Shown: positions 1 to 6,007 of the stretch, in pieces
Layout of the letters: each line of letters opens with the position of its first letter
Numbering within the stretch: position 1 is the stretch's first letter
Source: an uncultured Bacteroidales bacterium
Lineage (GTDB): Bacteria > Bacteroidota > Bacteroidia > Bacteroidales > P3
Assembly (NCBI GenBank): GCA_947174375.1
Contig: CAMWIS010000097.1
Location: forward strand, 1-6,053
Direction: 5' to 3'
Length of the DNA stretch: 6,053 nt
Made by a program: the position numbers and the translations under genes
Notes under the pieces: generated by a model
Told to the model about the DNA's origin: nothing
Database searches by the model: none
What the model saw: only the letters and a program-made list of their open reading frames with translations

Positions 1-2
1 TG

Positions 3-1508
3 CTGTTCCGCCTGAAACTGCCGCACCTGCAACAGGGGTGGGGCTCGCTCGCGGGCGGGCAACAGAAAAAGGCGGCCCTGGCCAAGGTATTGCTGGCCGA
101 CGCCGACCTGTTGCTGTTGGACGAGCCGACGAACCACCTCGACATCGCGATGACGGAATGGCTTGAAGAATTCCTCAACCGTCAGAACACGAGCCTGTTG
201 CTGATTACCCACGACCGTGCGTTTTTGGACGCCGTTTGCCGCGACATCGTGGAAATAGACGGCGAGCAGACGTATTTCTACAAGGGTGACTACGCTTATT
301 TTTTAGAGAAGAAGGCCGAACGCGAGACCATCGCCATCGCCGAATGGGAAAAGGCCAAGAACCTGTACCGCCGGGAGTTGGAATGGATGCGCCGTATGCC
401 CTCCGCCCGCGGCACCAAGGCGCGCGCCCGCAAGGACGCGTTCGAGGAGCTGAAAGAGAAGGTGGCCTTGCGCCCCAAGCAGGAAGAACTGACGCTGAGC
501 CTGCAGAGCGAACGGCTCGGCAATAAAATCATGGAGGTGAACCATGTGAGCATGGGCTTTGACGGGCGCACGCTGATCAAGGACTTCTCCTATACGTTCA
601 AGCGCGGCGAGAAAATCGGCATCGTGGGGGCCAACGGCACGGGCAAATCCACGTTCCTGAACCTGCTGACGGGCAAACTCAAGCCCGACGCCGGGCATAT
701 CGTCACGGGACAGACGCTCCAAATCGGCTATTACGAACAGGGCGGCCTGTGGGCGCCCGGCGACAAGCGCGTCATCGACATCATCAAGGAGACGGCCGAG
801 GTGGTCAAGACCGACGACGGACGGGAGATGTCGGCCTCGCAGTTCCTGCAATACTTCCAGTTCGACCCCACGACCCAGTACAACTACTTCTCGCTGCTGA
901 GCGGCGGCGAACGGCGGCGGCTCTACCTGCTCAAGACGCTCATGGCGCACCCCAACTTCCTGATTTTGGACGAGCCGACGAACGACCTGGACGTGTTCAC
1001 GCTCATGTTGCTGGAGAACTTTCTCAAAAACTACGAAGGTTGCGTGCTCATCGTGTCGCACGACCGCCATTTCATGGATCATCTCGTTGACCACCTGTTC
1101 GTCTTTGAGGGCGAAGGCCGCATCAAGGACTTCTACGGCACCTATACGGAATACAAGAAATGGCGGGCGGCCGCCGACCGCGAGGCATCGGCCGCCACGG
1201 TGGCCGCCGCCAAAGCCCACGGGCGGGACAACGCGGCCGCCGCGACCGCAGCCGCCACAACGCCGCCCGTCGGGTCACCCCAAAAGAAAAAGCCGTCTTA
1301 CAAACAACGCCAAGAGAAAGAGGCGCTGGAAGCGGAGATGCAGACGCTGGGCGCGCGCAAACAGGAACTGGAAACGGCGCTCTGTGCGCCCGAAGCCTAC
1401 AAGCCGGAGGAAATCGCCGCCTTTTCGGAAGAAATCGGCCGCCTGCAGACGGCCTTGGACGCGGCCGAAATGCGCTGGCTCGAACTGAGTGAAGAATGTG
1501 ATTTTTAG
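3..1508 (+). CDS. uup: ABC-F family ATPase Uup, 5'-truncated by the window edge
   Basis: This is the C-terminal 501 codons of a soluble ABC-F protein with two ATPase domains and no membrane segments. The reading frame is open from base 3, so the real start lies outside the window. In order it shows the first-domain signature LAGGQ (48-62), the first Walker B DEPTNHLD (from 120), and a charged inter-domain linker with the Arg-rich RRMPSARGTKARARKDAFEE stretch. The second domain follows with Walker A GANGTGKST (627-653), signature LSGGE (897-911) and Walker B DEPTNDLD (969-992). After it come an Ala-rich low-complexity linker (about 1164-1295) and a C-terminal Lys/Glu-rich helical segment resembling the coiled-coil DNA-binding tail of Uup. 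The linker motif and this tail favour Uup over EttA or resistance ABC-F proteins. Family knowledge: ABC-F proteins act on ribosomes, and Uup also affects transposon excision and branched DNA. About 130-150 residues, including the first Walker A, are missing. The stop TAG overlaps the stop of the convergent kinase gene by 4 bp. Confidence 0.93.
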   Translation: MFRLKLPHLQQGWGSLAGGQQKKAALAKVLLADADLLLLDEPTNHLDIAMTEWLEEFLNRQNTSLLLITHDRAFLDAVCRDIVEIDGEQTYFYKGDYAYFLEKKAERETIAIAEWEKAKNLYRRELEWMRRMPSARGTKARARKDAFEELKEKVALRPKQEELTLSLQSERLGNKIMEVNHVSMGFDGRTLIKDFSYTFKRGEKIGIVGANGTGKSTFLNLLTGKLKPDAGHIVTGQTLQIGYYEQGGLWAPGDKRVIDIIKETAEVVKTDDGREMSASQFLQYFQFDPTTQYNYFSLLSGGERRRLYLLKTLMAHPNFLILDEPTNDLDVFTLMLLENFLKNYEGCVLIVSHDRHFMDHLVDHLFVFEGEGRIKDFYGTYTEYKKWRAAADREASAATVAAAKAHGRDNAAAATAAATTPPVGSPQKKKPSYKQRQEKEALEAEMQTLGARKQELETALCAPEAYKPEEIAAFSEEIGRLQTALDAAEMRWLELSEECDF

Positions 1509-2122
1509 CGGACTAAACCGCGCATCCGCCCCATCGTTTCGATGAGGTCGGCCGTCTTTTCCAAGCCCAACACCGACGTATCGACGCAGAGATGGTAGCT
1601 GTCGGCCTGCCCCCAAACCTTTTCCGTATAGAAATTGTAATAGGCGGCGCGCCCTTTGTCCGTCTTGCGGATTTTCTCTTCGGCGGCCTTGGCCGTCAGG
1701 TTCAACTGCTTGGCCACCTGTTCGATGCGGTAGTCCAAGGGGGCGCAGACGAATACGTTGAAGCATTCCGGCCGGTGCCGCAGGATATAGTCGGCGCAAC
1801 GCCCCACGAAGACGCAGCTTTTCTCGCCGGCCAGCCGGTCGATGACCTCGCTCTGAATCCGGAACAGCTCTTCGTTCGACAAGCCGCCGAAGGCCGTACC
1901 CGCCAAACCGCTCAGCCCCAACAGCCCGCTCAACGAACGGTTGCGCCGCTCGTCGGCCTTTTCGAAACAGTCCCGGCACAGCCCGCTGGCCTTGGAGGCC
2001 TCGCCCACCAGCTCCTTGTCGTAATAGGCCAGTTGCAGGCGGTCGGCGAGCATCCGCCCGATCTGCCGGCCGCCGCTACCCAGCTGACGGCCTATGTTGA
2101 TAATGACTTTGGCGTTTTCCAT
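1505..2122 (-). CDS. Cytidylate kinase-like family protein (AAA-type nucleoside kinase)
   Basis: A 205-residue protein matching the cytidylate-kinase-like family common in Bacteroidota and Firmicutes, distinct from canonical Cmk. The N-terminus reads VIINIGRQLGSGGRQIG (residues 6-22), a glycine-rich P-loop variant in which Arg19 stands where a Walker A Lys is usual. YYDKEL follows (33-38), then a Leu/Gly-rich stretch (64-81), FVGRCADYIL (105-114) and a Lys/Arg-rich lid-like region with TDKGRAAYY. A role in phosphorylating a nucleotide or another small molecule is inferred from the family; the substrate is unknown, and a separate true cmk is expected elsewhere. ATG at 2122 is the only reasonable start, because an in-frame TAA lies four codons upstream and the P-loop begins a few residues in. 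The gene has its own -7 element just before the ATG, so the mRNA may be leaderless. Its 3' end overlaps the uup stop by 4 bp, tail to tail. Confidence 0.88.
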   Translation of the reverse strand: MENAKVIINIGRQLGSGGRQIGRMLADRLQLAYYDKELVGEASKASGLCRDCFEKADERRNRSLSGLLGLSGLAGTAFGGLSNEELFRIQSEVIDRLAGEKSCVFVGRCADYILRHRPECFNVFVCAPLDYRIEQVAKQLNLTAKAAEEKIRKTDKGRAAYYNFYTEKVWGQADSYHLCVDTSVLGLEKTADLIETMGRMRGLVR

Positions 2123-2126
2123 ACGG

Positions 2127-2134
2127 CAAATTTA
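2127..2134 (-). promoter_or_regulatory. Bacteroidota-type -7 element for the cytidylate-kinase-like gene
   Basis: On the minus strand this reads TAAATTTG, an exact fit to TAnnTTTG, the -7 consensus of the Bacteroidota primary sigma factor. Its last base is only four bases from the ATG at 2122, so transcription should begin at or beside the start codon. I see no good -33 TTTG at the usual distance. The same octamer precedes sodB and pyrE. Confidence 0.68.
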
Positions 2135-2146
2135 GTTTTTTTTGAT

Positions 2147-2154
2147 TAAATTTG
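2147..2154 (+). promoter_or_regulatory. Bacteroidota-type -7 element for sodB-aroK
   Basis: TAAATTTG on the plus strand is an exact match to TAnnTTTG and sits 27 bases before the sodB ATG, which predicts a leader of roughly 20 bases. The -33 region is poor: it would fall on the opposing kinase -7 element and start site. A weak -33 could imply an activator or a modest basal rate, but that is inference. Confidence 0.7.
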
Positions 2155-2171
2155 TCCTCACGGACTCAAAA

Positions 2172-2176
2172 AAGGA
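2172..2176 (+). promoter_or_regulatory. Possible Shine-Dalgarno-like site before sodB
   Basis: AAGGA lies five bases before the ATG at 2182, inside an A-rich leader. Bacteroidota seldom depend on Shine-Dalgarno pairing, so the A-rich leader may matter more than the motif. It supports ATG 2182 over the in-frame TTG at 2152, which lies within the promoter element. Confidence 0.4.
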
Positions 2177-2181
2177 CTGTT

Positions 2182-2760
2182 ATGAAAAATTTTGAATTGC
2201 CCCCCCTGCCGTTCGCGCAGGACGCGCTTGCCCCGCATATCTCGGCGCAGACGCTGGCGTTCCATTATGGCAAACACCATCAGGCCTATGTGGACAATCT
2301 GAACAAATTGCGCGTCAATACGCCGTTTGAGGAAAGCGGTCTGGAAGAAATCATCCGCAAGGCCGACGGCCCGCTGTACAACAACGCCGCCCAGGTCTGG
2401 AACCATACGTTCTATTGGAACTGCCTCTCGCCGCAAGGCGGCGGACAGCCCACCGGCGCCCTGGCCGAAGCCATCGACCGCGCGTTCGGCTCGTTCGACC
2501 AGTTCAAGACCCAGTTCAGCGCAGCCGCGGCCGGTCTGTTCGGTTCGGGCTGGGTTTGGCTCGTGTGCGACAGCAAAGACCGGCTCGCCATCCTGCCGAC
2601 GCCCAACGCCGGCAACCCGATCCGCGAACACAAGGAACCGCTGCTCGTCATTGACGTGTGGGAGCACGCCTACTATTTGGACTACCAGAACAAACGGCCC
2701 GACTATATCGCCCACTTCTTCGAACTCGTGGACTGGAAGGCCGTGGAAAGCCGCTTCTAA
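2182..2760 (+). CDS. sodB: Superoxide dismutase, Fe-type (possibly Fe/Mn cambialistic)
   Basis: A 192-residue cytoplasmic enzyme that converts superoxide to oxygen and hydrogen peroxide. It aligns over its whole length with E. coli SodB, starting MKNFELPPLP and carrying FHYGKHHQAYVDNL. All four metal ligands are present: His28, His75, Asp158 and His162 (in DVWEHAYY). Gln71 in NNAAQVWNH is the Gln position typical of iron-type enzymes, where manganese enzymes carry Gly. Val156 sits two residues before the ligand Asp, a position reported to tune metal preference. Related Bacteroides enzymes can use Fe or Mn, so cambialism is possible but not shown. No signal peptide is seen. The ATG at 2182 is chosen because the N-terminus matches the family and the alternative upstream TTG lies in the -7 element. 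aroK follows after 13 bases, and the gene has a TAnnTTTG promoter upstream. Confidence 0.96.
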   Translation: MKNFELPPLPFAQDALAPHISAQTLAFHYGKHHQAYVDNLNKLRVNTPFEESGLEEIIRKADGPLYNNAAQVWNHTFYWNCLSPQGGGQPTGALAEAIDRAFGSFDQFKTQFSAAAAGLFGSGWVWLVCDSKDRLAILPTPNAGNPIREHKEPLLVIDVWEHAYYLDYQNKRPDYIAHFFELVDWKAVESRF

Positions 2761-2773
2761 AAACCGCCCGTCC

Positions 2774-3313
2774 ATGCCTGTCTTTTTAGTCGGTTTCATG
2801 GGCTGCGGTAAGACGGAGATAGGGCAATGCCTGTCGCAGATGACGGGCTTGCCCTTTTTCGATACCGACGGCCTGATCGTGCGGCGCAGCGGCCTGTCTA
2901 TCAGTGATATTTTCGAGCAACAAGGCGAAGCGGCCTTCCGCCGCATGGAATCGGAACTGCTCCGCCAATACCCGTTCCCGCCGGAGAGCATCGTGGCCAC
3001 GGGGGGCGGCCTGCCCTGCCACGACGACAACATGGCCTATCTGAACGCCCACGGGACGACGGTCTATTTGGACGCCCCGGAAGCCCTGCTGTTCCGCTAC
3101 CTGAACCAAGCGGACGCACGCGCCGGACGGCCGCTGTTGGCCAAACAGGAAGACGAGGCCCTGCAACGGAAAATCAAACGCCTGCTGGACGAAAGACGCC
3201 CGTTCTACGGGCAGGCCGCCCACCGCTTGCGCGTGGCCGAAACCGCCGAGGCGCAAGCCCCGCTGTTGAAAGCCCTGGTTGAAACATTGGGGTTGAACGC
3301 CCCCGAACGATAA
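2774..3313 (+). CDS. aroK: Shikimate kinase
   Basis: A 179-residue cytoplasmic enzyme that phosphorylates shikimate to shikimate-3-phosphate with ATP, the fifth step toward chorismate. Walker A is GFMGCGKT (7-14). The DTD motif (30-32) supplies Mg and shikimate contacts, FRRMES (55-60) holds the shikimate-binding Arg56, and GGG is at 77-79. Arg119 in GRPLL marks the lid, and RRPFY (141-145) carries the C-terminal shikimate-binding Arg142. Length is normal for the family. ATG 2774 is chosen because it sits a few residues before the P-loop and just after the sodB stop; upstream in-frame codons lie inside sodB. No Shine-Dalgarno or separate promoter is visible in the 13-base gap, so co-transcription and coupled translation with sodB are likely. 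The 3' end faces rlmD with 3 bp between the stop codons. Confidence 0.95.
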   Translation: MPVFLVGFMGCGKTEIGQCLSQMTGLPFFDTDGLIVRRSGLSISDIFEQQGEAAFRRMESELLRQYPFPPESIVATGGGLPCHDDNMAYLNAHGTTVYLDAPEALLFRYLNQADARAGRPLLAKQEDEALQRKIKRLLDERRPFYGQAAHRLRVAETAEAQAPLLKALVETLGLNAPER

Positions 3314-3316
3314 GCC

Positions 3317-4804
3317 TTACCGCCGCTGCAGCAATACGACGTTCTCCACGTGATACGTGTGCGGGAACATATCGACAGCCTGCCACTTGACGACGCGGTA
3401 GCCCCCGTCCATACGTTGCAGGTCGCGCGCCTGCGTGGCCGCGTTGCAGCTGACATAGACGATGCGCGGCGGCGCGATTTTCAACAACTGTTCCACCACC
3501 TTTTCGTGCATCCCCTCGCGCGGCGGGTCGGTCACGACGACGTCGGGCCTGCCCTGCGCCTCTATCCATCCGTCGGTAAACACCTTGGCCATGTCGCCGG
3601 CAAAGAACGTTGCGTGCGCGATGCCGTTGTCGGCCGCGTTGAGCCGCGCGTCGGCCACGGCCTCCTCCACATATTCCACGCCCACGACCTTACGCGCCCT
3701 TTCGGCCAAATACAGGCCGATCGTACCCGTGCCCGTATAGAGGTCGTACAATAGCTCCGAACCCGTCAAGGCGGCGAAATCGCCGACGATGCGGTACAGC
3801 CGCTCGGCCTGTTGCCCGTTGGTTTGGAAAAACGACTTGGGCCCGATGCGGAACGAAAGGCATTGCGCGTCGGCATAGGCGGACGCGGCCGGCGTCCGTT
3901 CGGCCACGGGCACCGTCTCGCCGTAGCGCGGCATACGGTAAAGCAGATACGGCCGCCCCGCATACAGTTTGACGTCTTGGTCGGCGATGCTGTCGTTCGG
4001 TTTGTCGTTGAAACAATAATGCAGGGACACGATGGCCGGGAACCGTTGCAGCAGGGCGTCGAAAACGGGCTGCACCGTTTCCAACGGCACGGTTTTCAAC
4101 ACGACGGTCAACATGAATTCGCCCTTCTCGTTGCAACGCAATATCACGTTGCGCCACACGCCCTCCCCGCTGCGGACGTTGTAGAACGGCAGGCCGCTCC
4201 TCAGCGCCGCTTCCTTGAGATACAGCCGGATGTCGTTAGAGGGGTCGGCCTGCAGGTGGCAACGGCGGATGTCCAGCACCTTGTCGAACTTGCCGGGCAG
4301 ATGGAAGCCCAAGCCGGCCCGTTCGGCCGGGCCGAAAGCCGTATCGGAGGCCATTTCGGCCGCGTCCAGCCAACGCGTCGGCGAAAACGTATATTCTATT
4401 TTGTTGCGGTAGCCCGTCGTTTGCGGCGAGCCCAAGATGGGCAAAGGTTCGGGCAAGGCGATTTTGCCGATGCGTTCCAACTGGTCGCGCACCTGCCGTT
4501 GTTTCTGTTCCAATTGGGCTTCGTAGGCGAGGTGCTGCCACTTGCAGCCGCCGCAAAGGCCGAAATGGCCGCAAAACGGTTCGCGACGCAGTTCCGACGC
4601 CTTTTTGAGCCGCAGGATCCGGCCCTCCATATAACTGGACTTGGAACGATAGACTTCGATGTCGGCCACGTCGCCGGGCGCGCCGTAGGCCACAAACAGC
4701 ACCTTGTCGTCCACGCGCGCCAAGGCCTTGCCCTCGGCGGCCGTGCCCGTGATGGCGACATCCTCCAGCACCAGCGGGTGCGAGCGGTTGACTTTACGCC
4801 CCAT
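3317..4804 (-). CDS. rlmD: 23S rRNA (uracil-C5)-methyltransferase, RlmD/RumA type
   Basis: A 495-residue SAM-dependent RNA methyltransferase of the TrmA/RlmC/RlmD family. The N-terminal part resembles a TRAM RNA-binding domain (about 10-65). An iron-sulfur cluster motif follows, with Cys78, Cys84, Cys87 (in CGGCKWQH) and a fourth ligand at Cys182. YRNK is at 132-135 and FFQTN at 325-329. The SAM-binding motif is DLYTGTGTIG (354-363), DPPREG is at 426-431, the catalytic nucleophile is Cys453 in VSCN, and the general base is Glu487 in HVENV. The family methylates U1939 (RlmD), U747 (RlmC) or both; the cluster and TRAM domain favour RlmD, but the target cannot be fixed from sequence. The start ATG lies inside the 3' end of the SRPBCC gene (11-bp overlap) with GGGAG six bases before it, so translation is probably coupled. 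It is the last gene of the pyrE operon. Confidence 0.92.
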   Translation of the reverse strand: MGRKVNRSHPLVLEDVAITGTAAEGKALARVDDKVLFVAYGAPGDVADIEVYRSKSSYMEGRILRLKKASELRREPFCGHFGLCGGCKWQHLAYEAQLEQKQRQVRDQLERIGKIALPEPLPILGSPQTTGYRNKIEYTFSPTRWLDAAEMASDTAFGPAERAGLGFHLPGKFDKVLDIRRCHLQADPSNDIRLYLKEAALRSGLPFYNVRSGEGVWRNVILRCNEKGEFMLTVVLKTVPLETVQPVFDALLQRFPAIVSLHYCFNDKPNDSIADQDVKLYAGRPYLLYRMPRYGETVPVAERTPAASAYADAQCLSFRIGPKSFFQTNGQQAERLYRIVGDFAALTGSELLYDLYTGTGTIGLYLAERARKVVGVEYVEEAVADARLNAADNGIAHATFFAGDMAKVFTDGWIEAQGRPDVVVTDPPREGMHEKVVEQLLKIAPPRIVYVSCNAATQARDLQRMDGGYRVVKWQAVDMFPHTYHVENVVLLQRR

Positions 4805-5210
4805 GAAATTCTCCCGTAAACTGTTGCAGTTGCCGGCTCAACTCGCCGACGAATTTTTCCAACGGCTTCTTGACCATGCCCGACAGCATGAACGGCACGT
4901 CGGCCGTTACCGTGACGCGCGCCTTGCAGGCGGCCTCGCCCTCCGGCGTCATATCCAGCACCAGGCCGACCGGTACGGGCGACTCGCCGGCTACCGTCCC
5001 CAAGGCCACGCGCGTGGGCCGCACCTTCTCGGTCATGCGCAGCCGTACCTTGGCCACGCCGCTCACCTCAAAACTGCATTCGTCCTCCGTGGCGCAGAAA
5101 TTCTTGACCTGCTCCGGCAGCACGACCTTCAGGTTGGCGAAATTGCTGACATAATCGTAGAGACGCTCGGCCGCCACCGCGACCGGCACCCATTCGCTCT
5201 TCACTTCCAT
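4794..5210 (-). CDS. SRPBCC (START-like) domain protein of unknown function
   Basis: A 138-residue protein with the layout of a small helix-grip fold. It starts MEVKSEWVPV, has an early helix with a YDYVSNFANL segment (residues 18-27), a run of alternating beta strands, and a long C-terminal helix beginning near GMVKKPLEKF (111-120). The pattern resembles SRPBCC proteins that Bacteroidota often carry beside pyrE; this is from memory of such genomes. The fold makes a hydrophobic pocket, but no ligand or catalytic residue can be named. No signal peptide or membrane segment is seen. ATG 5210 is chosen because it shares its A with the pyrE stop (TAATG); a longer start at 5264 would add residues read out of frame within pyrE. 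The downstream rlmD start overlaps its last 11 bases. The tight coupling suggests co-expression with pyrE and rlmD but does not reveal the role. Confidence 0.85.
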   Translation of the reverse strand: MEVKSEWVPVAVAAERLYDYVSNFANLKVVLPEQVKNFCATEDECSFEVSGVAKVRLRMTEKVRPTRVALGTVAGESPVPVGLVLDMTPEGEAACKARVTVTADVPFMLSGMVKKPLEKFVGELSRQLQQFTGEFHGA

Positions 5211-5872
5211 TACGCGCCCACTCCCATGCGTTCTTCCGACCATTTCTCCGGATTCTCGCGCCAACGCGCCAGAGAGGCGATTTCATCCTCGCTCAGGATG
5301 CCCATGCCCAAGGCCGACTCCAACAGCGCGTTATAGTGGCTGAGCGTATAGAGCGGCACCTGCGCGGCTTCGAACGCCTTTTCGGCCACCGCCAGTTCGT
5401 AAGAGAAGATGGCCACCATGCCTTTGACCGTGCAACCGGCTTCGCGCAAGGCCGCCACGGCCTTCAAGCTGCTGCCGCCCGTCGAAATCAGGTCTTCCAC
5501 CACGACCACCGAGCTGCCCGGCCGGAGTTCGCCCTCTATCTGCTGCCCCATGCCGTGGTTCTTGGCCTCCGAACGGACATAGACGAACGGCAGGTTCATC
5601 TCCTGCGCCACGAGCGCGCCCTGCGGGATGCCGCCCGTCGCCACGCCGGCCACCGCGTCCACCATGCCGATTTTCGATTCGATGGCCTTGACGAACTGCT
5701 GACGGATAAACGTCCGCACGGCCGGATGCGAGAGCGTGACCCGGTTGTCGCAATAAATCGGCGACTTGCGGCCAGAAGCCCACGTAAACGGTTCTTTGTC
5801 ATTGAGTTTGACAGCCTTTACCTGCAACAGGAAACGGCCGAGTTCCAATGCGGTTTCTTGATCAAAATGCAT
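5210..5872 (-). CDS. pyrE: Orotate phosphoribosyltransferase
   Basis: A 220-residue cytoplasmic enzyme that joins orotate to PRPP to give orotidine-5'-phosphate, the next-to-last step of UMP synthesis. Visible signatures are FTWASGRKSPIYCDNR (residues 29-44) for orotate contacts, GVATGGIPQG (76-85), the flexible loop AKNHGMG (103-109) and the PRPP-binding motif VVVVEDLISTGGSS (122-135), with Glu126 and Asp127 as the acidic pair. Length is normal. ATG 5872 fits the family N-terminus. It is the first gene of the pyrE-SRPBCC-rlmD operon, with a TAAATTTG promoter element about 25 bases upstream. Its stop codon shares one base with the next start. No attenuator hairpin or leader peptide was seen in the short leader, so any pyrimidine control would have to act through a protein or be absent. 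Confidence 0.95.
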   Translation of the reverse strand: MHFDQETALELGRFLLQVKAVKLNDKEPFTWASGRKSPIYCDNRVTLSHPAVRTFIRQQFVKAIESKIGMVDAVAGVATGGIPQGALVAQEMNLPFVYVRSEAKNHGMGQQIEGELRPGSSVVVVEDLISTGGSSLKAVAALREAGCTVKGMVAIFSYELAVAEKAFEAAQVPLYTLSHYNALLESALGMGILSEDEIASLARWRENPEKWSEERMGVGA

Positions 5873-5897
5873 AATGCGTTCAATTTTATACCAAACG

Positions 5898-5905
5898 CAA
5901 ATTTA
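5898..5905 (-). promoter_or_regulatory. Bacteroidota-type -7 element for the pyrE operon
   Basis: On the minus strand this reads TAAATTTG, identical to the elements before sodB and the kinase gene and an exact TAnnTTTG. It lies 25 bases before the pyrE ATG, predicting a leader of about 20 bases. There is no clear -33 TTTG. A weaker 7-of-8 match (TAAAATTG, minus strand 5881-5888) lies closer to the ATG and would give an almost leaderless transcript. Confidence 0.7.
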
Positions 5906-5963
5906 CATATTTTTTGGTTATGGAATAAGCTTCTTGCCAATGTCTATACCACGACATCGTTTT

Positions 5964-5978
5964 GGATGAGCAACATCC
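5964..5978. repeat. Small dyad GGATG-N5-CATCC between divergent promoters
   Basis: Five-base arms GGATG (5964-5968) and CATCC (5974-5978) are exact reverse complements around a five-base centre. It sits between the pyrE promoter and the possible rightward promoter at 6000, where an operator could lie. A five-base dyad can easily arise by chance, so this is weak evidence. Confidence 0.25.
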
Positions 5979-5999
5979 GTCTGAAATCATTATAGTTGA

Positions 6000-6007
6000 T
6001 AATTTTG
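6000..6007 (+). promoter_or_regulatory. Possible rightward -7 element for a gene beyond the window
   Basis: TAATTTTG on the plus strand fits TAnnTTTG. No ATG follows within the window, so any gene it serves begins after 6053. This AT-rich gap (5873-6053) otherwise holds no ORF of note, RNA gene or terminator that I can see. In such AT-rich sequence a chance match is fairly likely. Confidence 0.35.

Larger units (their letters stand above)
2127..2154. repeat. Perfect 8-bp inverted repeat spanning two back-to-back promoters
   Basis: CAAATTTA (2127-2134) and TAAATTTG (2147-2154) are exact reverse complements separated by a 12-base spacer containing a run of eight T. Each arm is itself the -7 element of the gene on its side, so the symmetry may simply reflect two promoters facing away from each other. 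It could also serve as a binding site for a dimeric regulator. The arms do not extend beyond 8 bp. Confidence 0.72.

Noticed and set aside
303..1220. 305-codon open frame on the minus strand opposite uup
   Set aside because: It lies wholly antisense to a clear ABC-F gene, has no recognisable domain, and long antisense frames are expected in GC-rich coding sequence.
1592..2149. 185-codon plus-strand frame opposite the kinase gene
   Set aside because: The minus-strand protein has the conserved P-loop, start and promoter. The plus-strand frame is a shadow.
2152..2181. Upstream TTG start for sodB adding ten residues
   Set aside because: The codon falls inside the -7 element, and SodB proteins begin at the MKNFELPPLP equivalent.
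2158..3033. 291-codon minus-strand frame across sodB and aroK
   Set aside because: It crosses two confidently identified genes and their boundary, and its product shows no motif.
3346..3358. CACGT-GAT-ACGTG inverted repeat as a terminator between aroK and rlmD
   Set aside because: It is only a 5-bp stem inside rlmD coding sequence with no T-run after it.
3812..4819. 335-codon open frame on the plus strand opposite rlmD
   Set aside because: rlmD has every catalytic and cluster residue on the other strand. The plus-strand product is rich in Arg, Gln, His and Gly with no family signature.
5211..5264. Longer start for the SRPBCC protein
   Set aside because: The added residues come from pyrE read out of frame. 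The TAATG junction and the family-like N-terminus favour 5210.
5906..5917. TATTTTTTG on the plus strand as a promoter
   Set aside because: The spacing is one base too long for TAnnTTTG, and it lies in a T-run where near matches are expected.
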